From contig VXLJ01000003.1 of assembly GCA_009841635.1 (NCBI GenBank), forward strand, positions 62,001-126,000: 64,000 nt of DNA, read 5' to 3'. Source of the DNA: Gammaproteobacteria bacterium (lineage in GTDB: Bacteria; Pseudomonadota; Gammaproteobacteria; Pseudomonadales; Azotimanducaceae). The notes under the pieces are model-generated. The model made no database searches. It was not told the DNA's origin and saw only the letters and a list, made by a program, of their open reading frames with translations. This document shows, piece by piece, positions 33,901 to 42,989 of this stretch. How positions within the stretch are numbered: position 1 is the first letter of the stretch; every line of letters begins with the position of its first letter. Made by a program: the position numbers and the translations under genes.

Positions 33901-36333
33901 TTTACCATGCACTCGCACGAAACGAATGGGGAATTCAGCACGGTATACGTGGTGTTCTCATCTGAATTGGCAGCCCTCGATCAAGCGGATGGTGAAGCAG
34001 ACGGCGTTGTGATGCTTCAAAACACTCAAGCTGACATAGATGGCGATGGTACGCCTAATCTCTACGATGAGGACGATGACGGTGATGGACTGCGCGATCG
34101 ACTCGACACCTACCCGACCTTCGCCAAGTTCAAATTCGACGCAGATTACGATGGCTACGCAAACGCTCTTGACGCATTCCCGCTAGATTACAACCGACAT
34201 TCTGACATTGATGGCGACGGCATCGCAGATCGCGATGACGATGATGCGGATGGGGATGGCGTACCAAACGACGAAGATGAATATCCATACGACACCGACA
34301 ACGACGGTATCCGAAACGAAGATGATCCAGACGATGACAACGACGGCGTCATGGACGATGAAGATGCATTCCCGTTAGATCCGACCGAGAGTATCGATAC
34401 AGACGGCGATGGCATCGGCGACAACAGCGATGCGTTCGCGAACGATCCGTTGGAGTGGTTAGACACCGATCAAGATGGGGTAGGCAACAACGCAGATACC
34501 GATGATGACAACGATGGTTATTTAGATGAGGACGATGCGTTTCCATTGCTTGCGAGCGAATGGCTTGACTCCGACGGTGATGGTGTTGGCGACAACTCCG
34601 ACGCGTTTCCATTAGATCCGCTCGAGTGGGAGGACAAAGACGGCGATGGCATCGGCGACAACTTCGGCAAGAAGGATTTTTCATCTTATCGCCTCATCTC
34701 AAATTGGGCAATTGCGACGGACAACGCTGATATTGCGACGAGTGACACCTATCGCCTCGGCGACTTGAATAGAGACGGTTGGCATGAGTTCGAGCTCGCA
34801 AATATGCTTCCAAACGAAGAAGGTCAGCCGCTTCTGATCGTTTCCGCTGCGGATTTGGCAGCGCTTGATGTAGCCGACGGTAAAGCTGATCGTCAAATCG
34901 AACTCGCCAACGTCCGTCAAGGGGCTGCAAGCTGGCACCTTCAAAACGCTGAGTTAGATCTTGATTACCTCCGCTATATAAGCGGTAATGTGGGTGACTT
35001 TGATGGTGATGGCATAACTGATTTAGGCATATCGAATCCACTCTCGTTCAATATCAGCGGTTCGTTAACGGTCATTTTTGGTGGTGATTGGCAGACGGTA
35101 GATGGTCTAGATGACCAAACAGATGGCGTAATAGACCTGCAGCAATGCGTCCAAAGCAAGGATTGTGCTAGATTGCGCGGTACCGAAGTATTCCAAGGCT
35201 TCGGCATAAGCGGCACGCAGCTTCGACTTGACACCACGGTCGGCCAAACTAGCTTGGCAATTGGTACATTTGAAAACCAATCCAGACGCTTCAATCAGGG
35301 TGGCATGGGTGCAGCATTCATCATTCCGCACAGTGCTGTCGCAGTTGCACTTAGTGATCGTACAAACGGGGAGATTAGCCTCAATGACCTAACCGAAGTC
35401 GAAGGTGTCTGGACCATTTACCCTGAATTCAATGCGTTCCTTCCTGGCCTGGGTCTAACCGCCGTTATGCGATTTCCTGACCATGATCGGGACGGTGCGG
35501 ACGATTTGGTATTGCTTACGCCGCTGGCTACACCTGTTCGCTCTTATGTCATCGCCACGTCAGATTTGAACGCGGCCGATGCTGCAGACTTTTCAAGGGA
35601 TAATCGAATCGATCTACGTTTTCTTTATCGTCAAGCCAATTCGTATCGACTCGACGGTTTCGCTATTAATTTGCCCTCCTTGTCGTCGATCACGCCGGCC
35701 GAGTTGCAGGATGGCGCAATAATGCCTAACCTGATTTCAATTCTCGAAGAGGACGCTGAGCCTCCTTTGATTCACTTAGTTGATGTCGCACAATTTGGTG
35801 AATATGACCGTGCAGACGGGAGTGCCGATGGGATCATCGAGGGTTTTCCAACTGGCGAGTTTGATGCGTGGACGGTTTCGAATGCAACAAATCTGCAAAT
35901 CTGCAAACCCGATGAAAGTAACGATCGCTCGCAAGCTGCAGCAATCTATTTCGATCCTATAGATGTAGCGGCAGGGTCAGAGCCTATTGACCTGTACGTC
36001 TTCGACATGATGGACTTGAGCGCGTTAGACGAAGCGGATGGACAAGCGGATGGACAAATCGACGTGCGCGGGGCAAAAGCTAATGGCGTGGATGAGATTT
36101 GGCAGCTGTCGTTTGGCAATCTAACCGTGAAAACCGGAGTTTTCCTAACTAACTGCGCCGGCGACGTCGACGGCGATGGTCGTGAAGATTTGGCGATCAC
36201 CTTGACCGATCTAGATGAAGACAGGATTCGAAATCAGGTCTTCCTGCTAACTTATCAAGACATGCTCGAATTGGACCTTAGCGACGATGCACAAGATTTC
36301 ACCGTGGATGTTTCTTCGCTCTGGCCTAAATAA
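30934..36333 (+). CDS. Giant secreted metzincin with Asp-rich calcium repeats and FG-GAP-like regions
   Basis: A protein of up to 1799 residues with a signal peptide ending in LPSFAQ. The zinc motif HEIGHLIGLGH begins at about residue 331, with a possible Met-turn in TIMTYAES, so a metzincin protease is likely. Thrombospondin type 3-like Asp-rich repeats occur at about residues 427-504 and 1033-1245 (for example DGDGIGDNSDAF). FG-GAP/integrin-like segments lie between and after them (GDLDDDNSVDLAFTM, GDVDGDGREDLAITL). The start is uncertain: TTG at 30934 is the longest, but GTG at 30967, after TTAAGG, opens directly on the signal peptide. Extracellular and calcium-dependent action is inferred. 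Confidence 0.8.
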   Translation: MFKTVALRVRDVLVRYFASLILVLLALPSFAQFDRTYINFVCPCTLSSTDGVTGELSFALTNFTNSKISKLHATVAISGSRHTTSGHSVSHSAFIDTFLLGIELEPNETIEQLAYTLELGVLPEGDYYFELLLHEDEEFDIYSLLDSIWFYGEHQTPLESLDLFDANYLLDEDDDGVADLNELLEGTDPSDPNSQPAVPVIDILLLYEPASFGIYPDDAGTFVAHLIAVTEDMFTRSDAALDLRVIGMLDSTDVPEIADGESLTESRYQAMLTEYQADLIAVYRPSGGALCGFAVSIGGLEDKGFLHPNERYPYIEMFMDPTSCAIDTTAHEIGHLIGLGHSFVQYSVGTFNWSRGHGVLGEFGTIMTYAESAYAAVGIDRFSNPRNDCFGTPCGVPHTERNSAASADAAQSINILKYQFARTSSPDEAFDFDGDGAGAVTDAFPIDPEESADSDNDGVGDNRDVFPDDPFEWADTDGDGIGDNSDPDIDNDGLPNLADANPFDADLMEPRLMAVTSGVPSDRFGGYGLRIHDFDQDGTPDLAFSATGAMNANNERTGAVYLVSTAEFIAPSQLEESEPGAKPLHELLASPNTWTLQGTKENSKFGLQLAFAHHASMPSELLVRSKDAVHLIRADIESLAALDEADTVVDQQIDLSNCTIQLGCASIEFGADQHVQTIASMHDLDGDELRELAIVTLVIAQTRVVVLSRAGIEEYLTTNDTSTARYREIFDADQASFQLIVDDGYAPGELAMRGNRVGEEPQGFLLGVPSYAGDFESGRIYNVDVEQLRQIEELDEDNDRLINLDDLVASTKTYRVTNPNDAFFGYRVHALASIDDDKSDDVFAWGSQDGHYALTTAGIALHDLNDFSIDGAVELQDDAPSKFGTWLFNRIYAGSNNSATSILPAVNEYTANRLAIEQFNRVLTADLTDFDYLDDPDGLDLNGFINLPARIHDPNIYELRPAFGPNGPVRLAGITSLGDLDDDNSVDLAFTMHSHETNGEFSTVYVVFSSELAALDQADGEADGVVMLQNTQADIDGDGTPNLYDEDDDGDGLRDRLDTYPTFAKFKFDADYDGYANALDAFPLDYNRHSDIDGDGIADRDDDDADGDGVPNDEDEYPYDTDNDGIRNEDDPDDDNDGVMDDEDAFPLDPTESIDTDGDGIGDNSDAFANDPLEWLDTDQDGVGNNADTDDDNDGYLDEDDAFPLLASEWLDSDGDGVGDNSDAFPLDPLEWEDKDGDGIGDNFGKKDFSSYRLISNWAIATDNADIATSDTYRLGDLNRDGWHEFELANMLPNEEGQPLLIVSAADLAALDVADGKADRQIELANVRQGAASWHLQNAELDLDYLRYISGNVGDFDGDGITDLGISNPLSFNISGSLTVIFGGDWQTVDGLDDQTDGVIDLQQCVQSKDCARLRGTEVFQGFGISGTQLRLDTTVGQTSLAIGTFENQSRRFNQGGMGAAFIIPHSAVAVALSDRTNGEISLNDLTEVEGVWTIYPEFNAFLPGLGLTAVMRFPDHDRDGADDLVLLTPLATPVRSYVIATSDLNAADAADFSRDNRIDLRFLYRQANSYRLDGFAINLPSLSSITPAELQDGAIMPNLISILEEDAEPPLIHLVDVAQFGEYDRADGSADGIIEGFPTGEFDAWTVSNATNLQICKPDESNDRSQAAAIYFDPIDVAAGSEPIDLYVFDMMDLSALDEADGQADGQIDVRGAKANGVDEIWQLSFGNLTVKTGVFLTNCAGDVDGDGREDLAITLTDLDEDRIRNQVFLLTYQDMLELDLSDDAQDFTVDVSSLWPK
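32212..32445 (+). repeat. First block of TSP3-like Asp-rich calcium-binding repeats
   Basis: The translated stretch has DxDxDG-type loops at 12-15 residue spacing (DFDGDGAGAVTDAFPIDP, DSDNDGVGDNRDVFPDDP, DTDGDGIGDNSDPD), the pattern of thrombospondin type 3 repeats. It links the protease domain to the FG-GAP-like region. Confidence 0.8.
34030..34670 (+). repeat. Second, longer block of TSP3-like Asp-rich repeats
   Basis: About a dozen further Asp-rich loops are encoded here, such as DGDGIADRDDDDADGDGVPN and DSDGDGVGDNSDAFPLDP. A dense Ca-binding rod between two FG-GAP-like regions is the likely product. The reverse strand shows long Ser/Pro-rich shadow frames that are not genes. Confidence 0.8.
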
Positions 36334-36486
36334 TCCTTTAGCGCCGTTGCGCTATGAGAGTACGTTGCGAGCTTAGACGTGACAAAACAGATAAGCCGCA
36401 GCGTTTGCGTCAACGATAGCTTAATGCGGATTCTTACACCTGCTCAGAGACTTGTAGGTCGCATCACCCATAGCGTTCAATTCCAC

Positions 36487-38592
36487 ATGCAGAAAGTTCC
36501 TCTGACCGGCTTACTCTATTCGGGATTTCTAATGGCTACTTTGACCTATGCGAGCGAGCAAGATTCTCATCAATGGCTTGAGCAAGTGCAAGATGAGGCG
36601 GCACTCGCTTGGGTCAAGCAACGTAACGCTGAGACGACAGAGAATCTAGCACAGTCTGCCGAATTTCGCGAGCTACAAGAGACCATTCGAGCCATACTGG
36701 ATACAAAGGATCGTATCCCCGCTGTAGCAAAGCTCGGTGCTCACTACTACAACTTCTGGCAAGATGAAAACCACGAACGCGGCATCCTTCGGCGCACATC
36801 GCCAGAGGAATATCGCAAGTCAGAACCAGTTTGGGAAACTGTGCTCGACCTGGATCAACTTGGGGCAGATGAATCAGAGAGTTGGGTGTGGAAAGGGTCA
36901 ACCACGCTCGCGCCAACGTATGACCGCTCCTTGTTCGAACTTTCTCGAGGAGGGTCGGATGCTTCGGTTGTTCGCGAGTATGACCTCTCAGCTAGGGTTT
37001 TCGTACCTGATGGGTTTGTTTTGAGTGAAGCCAAAAGCGATGTCGCATGGTTAGACCGGAACGCTATCTTGGTCGCCACCGATTTCGGCCACGACAGCCT
37101 AACGGATTCTGGTTATCCGCGCAGCGTCAAGCATTGGTCACGAGGCCAACAGCTCGAGCAGGCCGAAGCCCTCTTTACAGCGGCTAAAGCGGACGTTGGG
37201 GCATTCGTCTTTTCCTACCAGACGAAGGACTATCACCGTGCGGGCATCGTTCATGCGATCGATTTCTTCAATTCAGATACGTACCTATTGGTTGACCAAT
37301 CGTTGGTACATATCGAGAAGCCGACCCATACGACAGCTTCATTCTTCCGCAACTGGCTATTGCTAGAGCCCAAAGAGGACTGGCAACTTAACGGCACCAT
37401 ATTTAGCGCTGGTTCGTTGCTCGTAGTAGATCTTGAACGATATTTGCAAGGTGAACGTGATCTGCACACGTTGTTTGAGCCCACGCGAACACGAAGCCTG
37501 ATTGGATTCAGCCAAACTCGAAACTTTCTGTTGTTGAATATCCTGGAGAACGTCCAATCCCGAATCGAAGCGCACCAATACGTGCTGGATAAGTGGCATG
37601 CGCACACCTTCAACGACGGTACCAAGTTTGAGACCATCTCCGTCAGAGGCGTCGATGCCATTGAAAACGACGAATACTTCATCACCCGCGAAGGATTTCT
37701 TACGCCGCCAACGCTAGCAATCGGCCATATTTCCAAACCTGGCGATGAGGTGCTCAAACAAGAGTCGCACGCGTTCGCCAATGAGAATCTTGATGTCACG
37801 CAACACTGGGCGACCTCCCTTGACGGTACGCAAATCCCCTACTTTCAAGTTGCACCGAAACATCTTGATCAAGCCAAGCCCACTTTGCTGTATGGCTATG
37901 GCGGTTTCGAGATTTCGTTGATACCTGATTACCAAAAGGTCGTCGGGAGCGCATGGCTTGAACCAGGTGGCGTGTACGTAGTCGCCAATATTCGCGGCGG
38001 CGGTGAATTTGGGCCGGCTTGGCACCGCGCCGCGCTGAAGGACAAACGTCACAAAGCATATGAAGACTTCATCGCTGTAGCTGAAGATCTCATCGCTCGC
38101 AACGTTACAACACCGCAACTGCTAGGCACGATGGGCGGTAGCAACGGCGGCTTGCTGGTAGGCAACATGTACACCCAGCGACCCGACCTTTTTGGCGCGG
38201 TGGTTTCCAACGTGCCATTGTTGGACATGCAGCGCTATCACAAACTGCTAGCAGGTGCAAGCTGGATGGCCGAATTTGGCGATCCAGACAAACCCGCCGA
38301 ATGGGAATTTCTTAAGCGGTACTCCCCTTATCACAACGTGGCACCGAATATTGATTACCCTGCACTATTGGTAACCACATCCACGGCCGACGATAGAGTG
38401 CATCCCGGACATGCGCGCAAATTTGTCGCGCGGATGCTTGAATACAACAAAGACGTTGCCTATTTCGAAAATCTTGAAGGAGGGCATGCAGGCGCTGCCG
38501 ACAACGGACAAAGAGCCCTTATGCTTGCGTTGGAATACCGCTTTTTGTGGGAAACGCTTGCGAGCAAACCGCATTCATCAAGGATAGATTGA
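36487..38592 (+). CDS. Prolyl oligopeptidase, S9A family, exported
   Basis: A serine oligopeptidase of about 700 residues that cleaves after proline in short peptides. An N-terminal beta-propeller is followed by the hydrolase domain, with Ser in MGGSNGGLLVG, Asp in TADDRVHPGHA and His in EGGHAGA. RGGGEFGPAWH and PLLDMQRYHKLLAG are strong S9A signatures. The frame is open back to GTG 36379, but the ATG at 36487 gives the more natural signal peptide (MQKVPLTGLLYSGFLMATL), ending near TYAS. No Shine-Dalgarno clearly decides the start. It follows the giant metzincin gene on the same strand. Confidence 0.88.
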   Translation: MQKVPLTGLLYSGFLMATLTYASEQDSHQWLEQVQDEAALAWVKQRNAETTENLAQSAEFRELQETIRAILDTKDRIPAVAKLGAHYYNFWQDENHERGILRRTSPEEYRKSEPVWETVLDLDQLGADESESWVWKGSTTLAPTYDRSLFELSRGGSDASVVREYDLSARVFVPDGFVLSEAKSDVAWLDRNAILVATDFGHDSLTDSGYPRSVKHWSRGQQLEQAEALFTAAKADVGAFVFSYQTKDYHRAGIVHAIDFFNSDTYLLVDQSLVHIEKPTHTTASFFRNWLLLEPKEDWQLNGTIFSAGSLLVVDLERYLQGERDLHTLFEPTRTRSLIGFSQTRNFLLLNILENVQSRIEAHQYVLDKWHAHTFNDGTKFETISVRGVDAIENDEYFITREGFLTPPTLAIGHISKPGDEVLKQESHAFANENLDVTQHWATSLDGTQIPYFQVAPKHLDQAKPTLLYGYGGFEISLIPDYQKVVGSAWLEPGGVYVVANIRGGGEFGPAWHRAALKDKRHKAYEDFIAVAEDLIARNVTTPQLLGTMGGSNGGLLVGNMYTQRPDLFGAVVSNVPLLDMQRYHKLLAGASWMAEFGDPDKPAEWEFLKRYSPYHNVAPNIDYPALLVTTSTADDRVHPGHARKFVARMLEYNKDVAYFENLEGGHAGAADNGQRALMLALEYRFLWETLASKPHSSRID

Positions 38593-38638
38593 GCGATCGC
38601 GCGACGCCTATTTGCTGCAAAAATTGCTCAATACAGCA

Positions 38639-40018
38639 TCAAGACGCAAACACTTTACCGGGATTCAGAATACCTTTAGGATCAAGCGCTCTTTTCAGCA
38701 CGCGCATGATGCTAATTTCTGTTTGATTGCGCGAAATATCCAAGTAAGGCCGCTTCTCAAGACCAACGCCGTGTTCAGCAGACACCGAACCACCAATCGG
38801 GCGCAACGGTTCATACACGCAAAGATTCACGTCATGGTGAGCCGATTCATCCTGTCCTGCTGATACTGCGAAGTGCAAATTACCATCGCCCATGTGGCCA
38901 AACGTAAAGAGTTCGTGGGAACCAAATTTCTGTGCAAGATTTGAACGCACCGCGGCTACGTAGCGTTCCATGTGCGGCACTTGCAAACTGACGTCGTAAA
39001 TAAACACGGGATCGTATTGGAAAATCTGTTCAACATCGTCTCGCATGGCCCAAAACTGGTTCCGTTGCGCTTCGTTCTGAGCCACGGCCGCGTCAACTGC
39101 CAACCCCTGTTCGACAGCTTCTGCCAAAGCGTCTTCTAGTCTTCGCTTGTCACCTTCAGCATCGCCACCCATCGCCTCGATGAGCACGTACATTGGGTAC
39201 TCTTGAGAAATGGGCGGTCTTTGTTTAGCTGGGGGAGTGGTGACTAGGCGATAAAAGTCATTCCACATGACCTCAAACGCCGAAAGCGTACCACCTAAAC
39301 AAGCGTCCATGTGCTTCAAAATCAGCGGCATCTTATCGAAACTTTCGGCAGCAACTAGCGCCGTTTCCTGACTGCGAGGCAACTCACGCAAGCGCAATAC
39401 CGCTCGAGTAACGATGCCCAGACTTCCTTCCGTACCGATGAATAGCTGCTTGAGATCGTAACCCGCATTGTTCTTAATCATTTCGTTCATAGACGAAAGG
39501 ACAGTGCCATCGGCCAGCACTGCTTCGGTACCTAATACCATGTCTCGCGTCATGCCGTACCGAAAAACGCGGTTCCCACCTGCGTTAGTAGCGATATTGC
39601 CGCCAATCGTGCAGCTACCACGGGCACCAATGTCCAGTGGATAGAGCAGTCCGTGTTTTTCCGCCTCTTCCTGAGCTGATTGCAGCAATACGCCAGCTTG
39701 CAATGTCATCGTACGATTGACGACGTCAACGTCCTCGATCTGATTCATCCTTTCGAGCGACAAAATCAGATCGGACTGCACAGTATCTGCGCCTTCTACT
39801 AATCCAGTACGGCCGCCATGCGCCACGACAGTTTGCCCATGTGCGTGACAGAGCTTTAGGATTTCACTAACTTCCTCGGTCGTGCGCGGACGCACTATCG
39901 CGGCGGCTTCAATGCCTTGCGGCCGCCATATACCGACAGCGCGAGAATGGACATCCTCGCCGGCTAGAACGCCGTCGGTGCCCGTAATCTCAACAAGATC
40001 AGTGAGCAATTGACTCAT
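38639..40018 (-). CDS. FAD-linked D-2-hydroxyacid dehydrogenase (GlcD/D2HGDH type)
   Basis: A 459-residue flavoprotein of the VAO family. The FAD-binding domain shows VAHGGRTGLVEGA, IGGNIATNAGGNRVFRYG and QLFIGTEGSLGIVT. The C-terminal domain has HMGDGNLHF and SAEHGVGLEKRPYL, with the metal-binding histidines typical of D-lactate/D-2-hydroxyglutarate dehydrogenases. It probably oxidises a D-2-hydroxy acid and passes electrons to the respiratory chain. A second, diverged member of the family is at 57077-58471. Substrate cannot be assigned by reading. Confidence 0.88.
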   Translation of the reverse strand: MSQLLTDLVEITGTDGVLAGEDVHSRAVGIWRPQGIEAAAIVRPRTTEEVSEILKLCHAHGQTVVAHGGRTGLVEGADTVQSDLILSLERMNQIEDVDVVNRTMTLQAGVLLQSAQEEAEKHGLLYPLDIGARGSCTIGGNIATNAGGNRVFRYGMTRDMVLGTEAVLADGTVLSSMNEMIKNNAGYDLKQLFIGTEGSLGIVTRAVLRLRELPRSQETALVAAESFDKMPLILKHMDACLGGTLSAFEVMWNDFYRLVTTPPAKQRPPISQEYPMYVLIEAMGGDAEGDKRRLEDALAEAVEQGLAVDAAVAQNEAQRNQFWAMRDDVEQIFQYDPVFIYDVSLQVPHMERYVAAVRSNLAQKFGSHELFTFGHMGDGNLHFAVSAGQDESAHHDVNLCVYEPLRPIGGSVSAEHGVGLEKRPYLDISRNQTEISIMRVLKRALDPKGILNPGKVFAS

Positions 40019-40126
40019 GAAACCCGATTCCCATGCTGCATATGCGCAGTATAGAAAACACCGCGCATAGATCTAACTGCTTGGTGTTGCGCGCCCACTA
40101 AATCAAGGCGCTCGTGCAATCACCAG

Positions 40127-40489
40127 TTAGTGAGCGCCAACGTGCGTAGGTGGCGGTGCTGGTATTGGCGAAACCTCGTCGCCAAAGTACACGATACGGG
40201 AAGCCCACGCATATTCAGCCTCGAACGCGAGCAAGTACATAAGCACGAGAAGTACCAACGGCGGCACCAGAATCGCAGTAATCAAGGTCCAGCGTTCCCA
40301 CTTCATATGCATGAATATGGCAACAATGAACCCAGCTTTCAGGAGCATGAAAACTATGATCAGAAACCAACGCAAATGTCCTTGAAAATCCAGATAGTCG
40401 ACAAAATACGACCCTATACTGAATACGAACAGTAACAGCCAAACCAGTGCATAAACCTTGATCGGATGCTGTTGACCTACTTCAGCCAT
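40127..40489 (-). CDS. Cytochrome c oxidase subunit IV
   Basis: A 120-residue small subunit with three membrane helices (about residues 12-30, 38-63 and 70-90) and the family segment LLKAGFIVAIFMHMKWERW. Subunit IV is thought to help assembly or stability of haem-copper oxidases. It is the last gene of the oxidase operon, 17 bases after subunit III. The C-terminal tail is Pro-rich (PIPAPPPTHVGAH). Confidence 0.88.
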   Translation of the reverse strand: MAEVGQQHPIKVYALVWLLLFVFSIGSYFVDYLDFQGHLRWFLIIVFMLLKAGFIVAIFMHMKWERWTLITAILVPPLVLLVLMYLLAFEAEYAWASRIVYFGDEVSPIPAPPPTHVGAH

Positions 40490-40506
40490 TACTTAAACAA
40501 CAGTCC

Positions 40507-41181
40507 TTACCATAAATAAAAGAAAGCGAAGATGAAAACCCATACCAGGTCAACAAAGTGCCAATACAAACCGGTGATTTCGACAATTTCGTAATTCGTG
40601 TGTTCATATTTGCCACGCAACACCCGCCATGCCACGATGGCCAGATAAACCACACCGGCCGATACGTGCAAACCGTGGAAACCAGTGATCATGAAGAAGA
40701 AAGAGCCAAATTGCGCTGAACCCATGGGGTTGGTCCAGGCTTTCACACCTTCGCCCGTGATCAGCTTCGTCCACTCGAAAGCTTGCATCCCAACAAATGA
40801 AGCGCCCAACAACGCAGTCGCCAACATAAGCCAGAACACTTGCTTCTTTCTACGCGCATAGCCCATATTGACGGCCATCGCCATGGTGCCGCTCGACGTA
40901 ATCAAGATAAACGTCATGATGGCAATCAACAACAGTGGTACCGGCGTACCTAAAAACTCAAGCGCGAATACAGCGCTTGGTTCCGGCCAGGGATCCGTCG
41001 ACGTCATTCGCACCGTCATGTAGCTGACGAGGAATGACGTGAAGATAAAGGTATCCGAAAGCAAGAAAATCCACATCATCGCCTTGCCCCAAGGCACAGC
41101 TTTAAATGTGGAAACGTCCGATGACCAATCGTTGACGATGGTCGTTAGCGGACCGCTTTCTTCGTGCGCAGCTTCAGCCAT
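40507..41181 (-). CDS. ctaE: Cytochrome c oxidase subunit III
   Basis: A 224-residue membrane protein of the subunit III family, which stabilises the catalytic core and the proton-uptake path. Visible marks are FLLSDTFIFTSFLVSYM, a central ITGFHGLHVSAGVVYL and the C-terminal GLYWHFVDLVWVFIFAFFYLW, with about five helices. It lies 30 bases after subunit I. No cox11/ctaG copper-chaperone gene sits between subunits I and III, unlike many proteobacterial aa3 operons. Confidence 0.94.
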   Translation of the reverse strand: MAEAAHEESGPLTTIVNDWSSDVSTFKAVPWGKAMMWIFLLSDTFIFTSFLVSYMTVRMTSTDPWPEPSAVFALEFLGTPVPLLLIAIMTFILITSSGTMAMAVNMGYARRKKQVFWLMLATALLGASFVGMQAFEWTKLITGEGVKAWTNPMGSAQFGSFFFMITGFHGLHVSAGVVYLAIVAWRVLRGKYEHTNYEIVEITGLYWHFVDLVWVFIFAFFYLW

Positions 41182-41211
41182 ATTGATTTGCTATTTACCT
41201 GGTTGCGAAGG

Positions 41212-42948
41212 CTACGCCGTTTGCTCTTGTGGCACGTTTTGAGGAATGAAATCTCTCTCGGCACCTGGCACGCTGTAGTCATAGGCCCAGCGATGCACCG
41301 TAGGCAGCTTGTCCCCCCAATTGCCGTGCGAAGGCGGCGTGTCTGGCGTACACCACTCTAGGCTGTTCGCACCCCAAGGATTGTCGCCTGCAGGTTTGCC
41401 ATAAAAGTAGCTCCAGATGAGATTGCCGATGTACAGCAACTGGGCCGCGCCTACGAACAAAGCAGTCACCGAAATCAACTCATTCAAATCTTGCGCAGAT
41501 TGCGGGTAGAAGCTGGAATCGAAGTTTTCGTAGTAGCGGCGTGGCACCCCGATAAACCCAAGGTAATGCATGGGGAAATAAATGATGTAGGTGCCAAGGA
41601 ACGTAATCCAGAAATGCCACTTGCCAACGGTGTCATTCAACATTCGACCAGTCAGCTTGGGATACCAGTGGTAAATGCCGCCAAATATCGCCAAGATTGG
41701 AGAAACGCCCATCACCATATGGAAGTGCGCCACCACAAAGTAGGTGTCGGATAGTGGAATGTCAATGATCACGTTGCCGAGGAATAACCCGGTGATGCCA
41801 CCCATGATGAAAGTCAGCACGAATGACAACGCGTACAACATTGGCACCGTCAGCTTGATGTTGGCCTTCCACAGCGTCAAAATCCAGTTGTAAACCTTGA
41901 TCGCTGTTGGTACGGCAATGATTAATGTCGTTGTTGCGAAGAAGAACCCAAAGTATGGGTGCATCCCCGCGACGAACATATGATGGGCCCAGACGATAAA
42001 TGACAAGATGCCGATAAACACCAGTGCCCACACCATTAGGCGATAGCCAAAGATGTTCTTGCGTGCGTGAACTGAAATGAGGTCAGATACGACGCCAAAA
42101 GCTGGCAACGCGACGATATAGACCTCAGGATGACCGAAGAACCAGAACAAGTGCTGGAATAACAAAGGCTGGCCACCGTCATATGCCAACGTCTCACCGA
42201 GCGAAACGATCGCGGGCATAAAGAAGCTGGTGCCGATCTTTAAATCCAAGATCATCATGACCGCACTCACGAACAGGGCCGGGAACGCCAAAAGACCCAA
42301 GAAGGTCGCAACAAAAATACCCCAAACGGTGAGCGGCATTCGCATCAATGACATCCCGCGCGTGCGGGCCTGCAATATCGTTGTAATGTAATTGAGTCCG
42401 CCCATGGTGAAGGCCACGATGAACACCGCCAAGGATGCGAGCATCGTTGTGATACCCCAATCAGCGCCAGGCGTGCCTTCCGTAATGGTTTGGGGTGGAT
42501 ACAACGTCCAACCAGCACCGGTTGGGCCTCCCAATCCCGGAATATAACCTAGCAAAAGGATGATCACTGAAATCAAATACACCCAATAGCTGAGCATGTT
42601 CACGAATGGGAATACCATGTCCCGGGCGCCACACATCAATGGCACGGTGAAATTGCCAAACGCGCCCAACAGAAACGCGGTGAGCAGGTAAATCACCATG
42701 ATCATGCCGTGCATGGTGATTGACTGGTAGTAGAAGTCTTCGACAAACCACGCCATCTCACCAGGCCACGCGATTTGAATACGCATCAAATCTGACAAGA
42801 CCAGTGCAACCAGACCAACGGCTATCGCGGTGATCCCGTATTGCACGGCAATCACTTTATGGTCTTGGCTGAAAACGTACTTACCTATCCAAGTCTTTGG
42901 ATGGTGAAGCGGCATCGTCTCCTGATAAGGAATTTCAGCAGTTGCCAT
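41212..42948 (-). CDS. ctaD: Cytochrome c oxidase subunit I
   Basis: The 578-residue catalytic subunit reduces oxygen at the haem a3-CuB centre and pumps protons. The low-spin haem His lies in SITMHGMIMV. The active-site block GHPEVYIVALPAFG carries the CuB His, the D-channel Glu and the cross-linked Tyr. HHMFVAGM supplies the next CuB ligands and HFHMVMGVSP the haem axial histidines. The Glu/Tyr pair in GHPEVY places it in the A1 group. It is the second gene of the operon, 41 bases after subunit II. Confidence 0.97.
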   Translation of the reverse strand: MATAEIPYQETMPLHHPKTWIGKYVFSQDHKVIAVQYGITAIAVGLVALVLSDLMRIQIAWPGEMAWFVEDFYYQSITMHGMIMVIYLLTAFLLGAFGNFTVPLMCGARDMVFPFVNMLSYWVYLISVIILLLGYIPGLGGPTGAGWTLYPPQTITEGTPGADWGITTMLASLAVFIVAFTMGGLNYITTILQARTRGMSLMRMPLTVWGIFVATFLGLLAFPALFVSAVMMILDLKIGTSFFMPAIVSLGETLAYDGGQPLLFQHLFWFFGHPEVYIVALPAFGVVSDLISVHARKNIFGYRLMVWALVFIGILSFIVWAHHMFVAGMHPYFGFFFATTTLIIAVPTAIKVYNWILTLWKANIKLTVPMLYALSFVLTFIMGGITGLFLGNVIIDIPLSDTYFVVAHFHMVMGVSPILAIFGGIYHWYPKLTGRMLNDTVGKWHFWITFLGTYIIYFPMHYLGFIGVPRRYYENFDSSFYPQSAQDLNELISVTALFVGAAQLLYIGNLIWSYFYGKPAGDNPWGANSLEWCTPDTPPSHGNWGDKLPTVHRWAYDYSVPGAERDFIPQNVPQEQTA

Positions 42949-42989
42949 TACTTGTCCTCATCACGTTTTTTGGCGTTGCTCCAGTTCAT

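Noticed and set aside
34188..34684. Long Ser/Pro- and Arg/His-rich frames on the minus strand
   Set aside because: These are shadows of the Asp-rich repeat codons of the giant metzincin gene; low-complexity complement, no start context or family.
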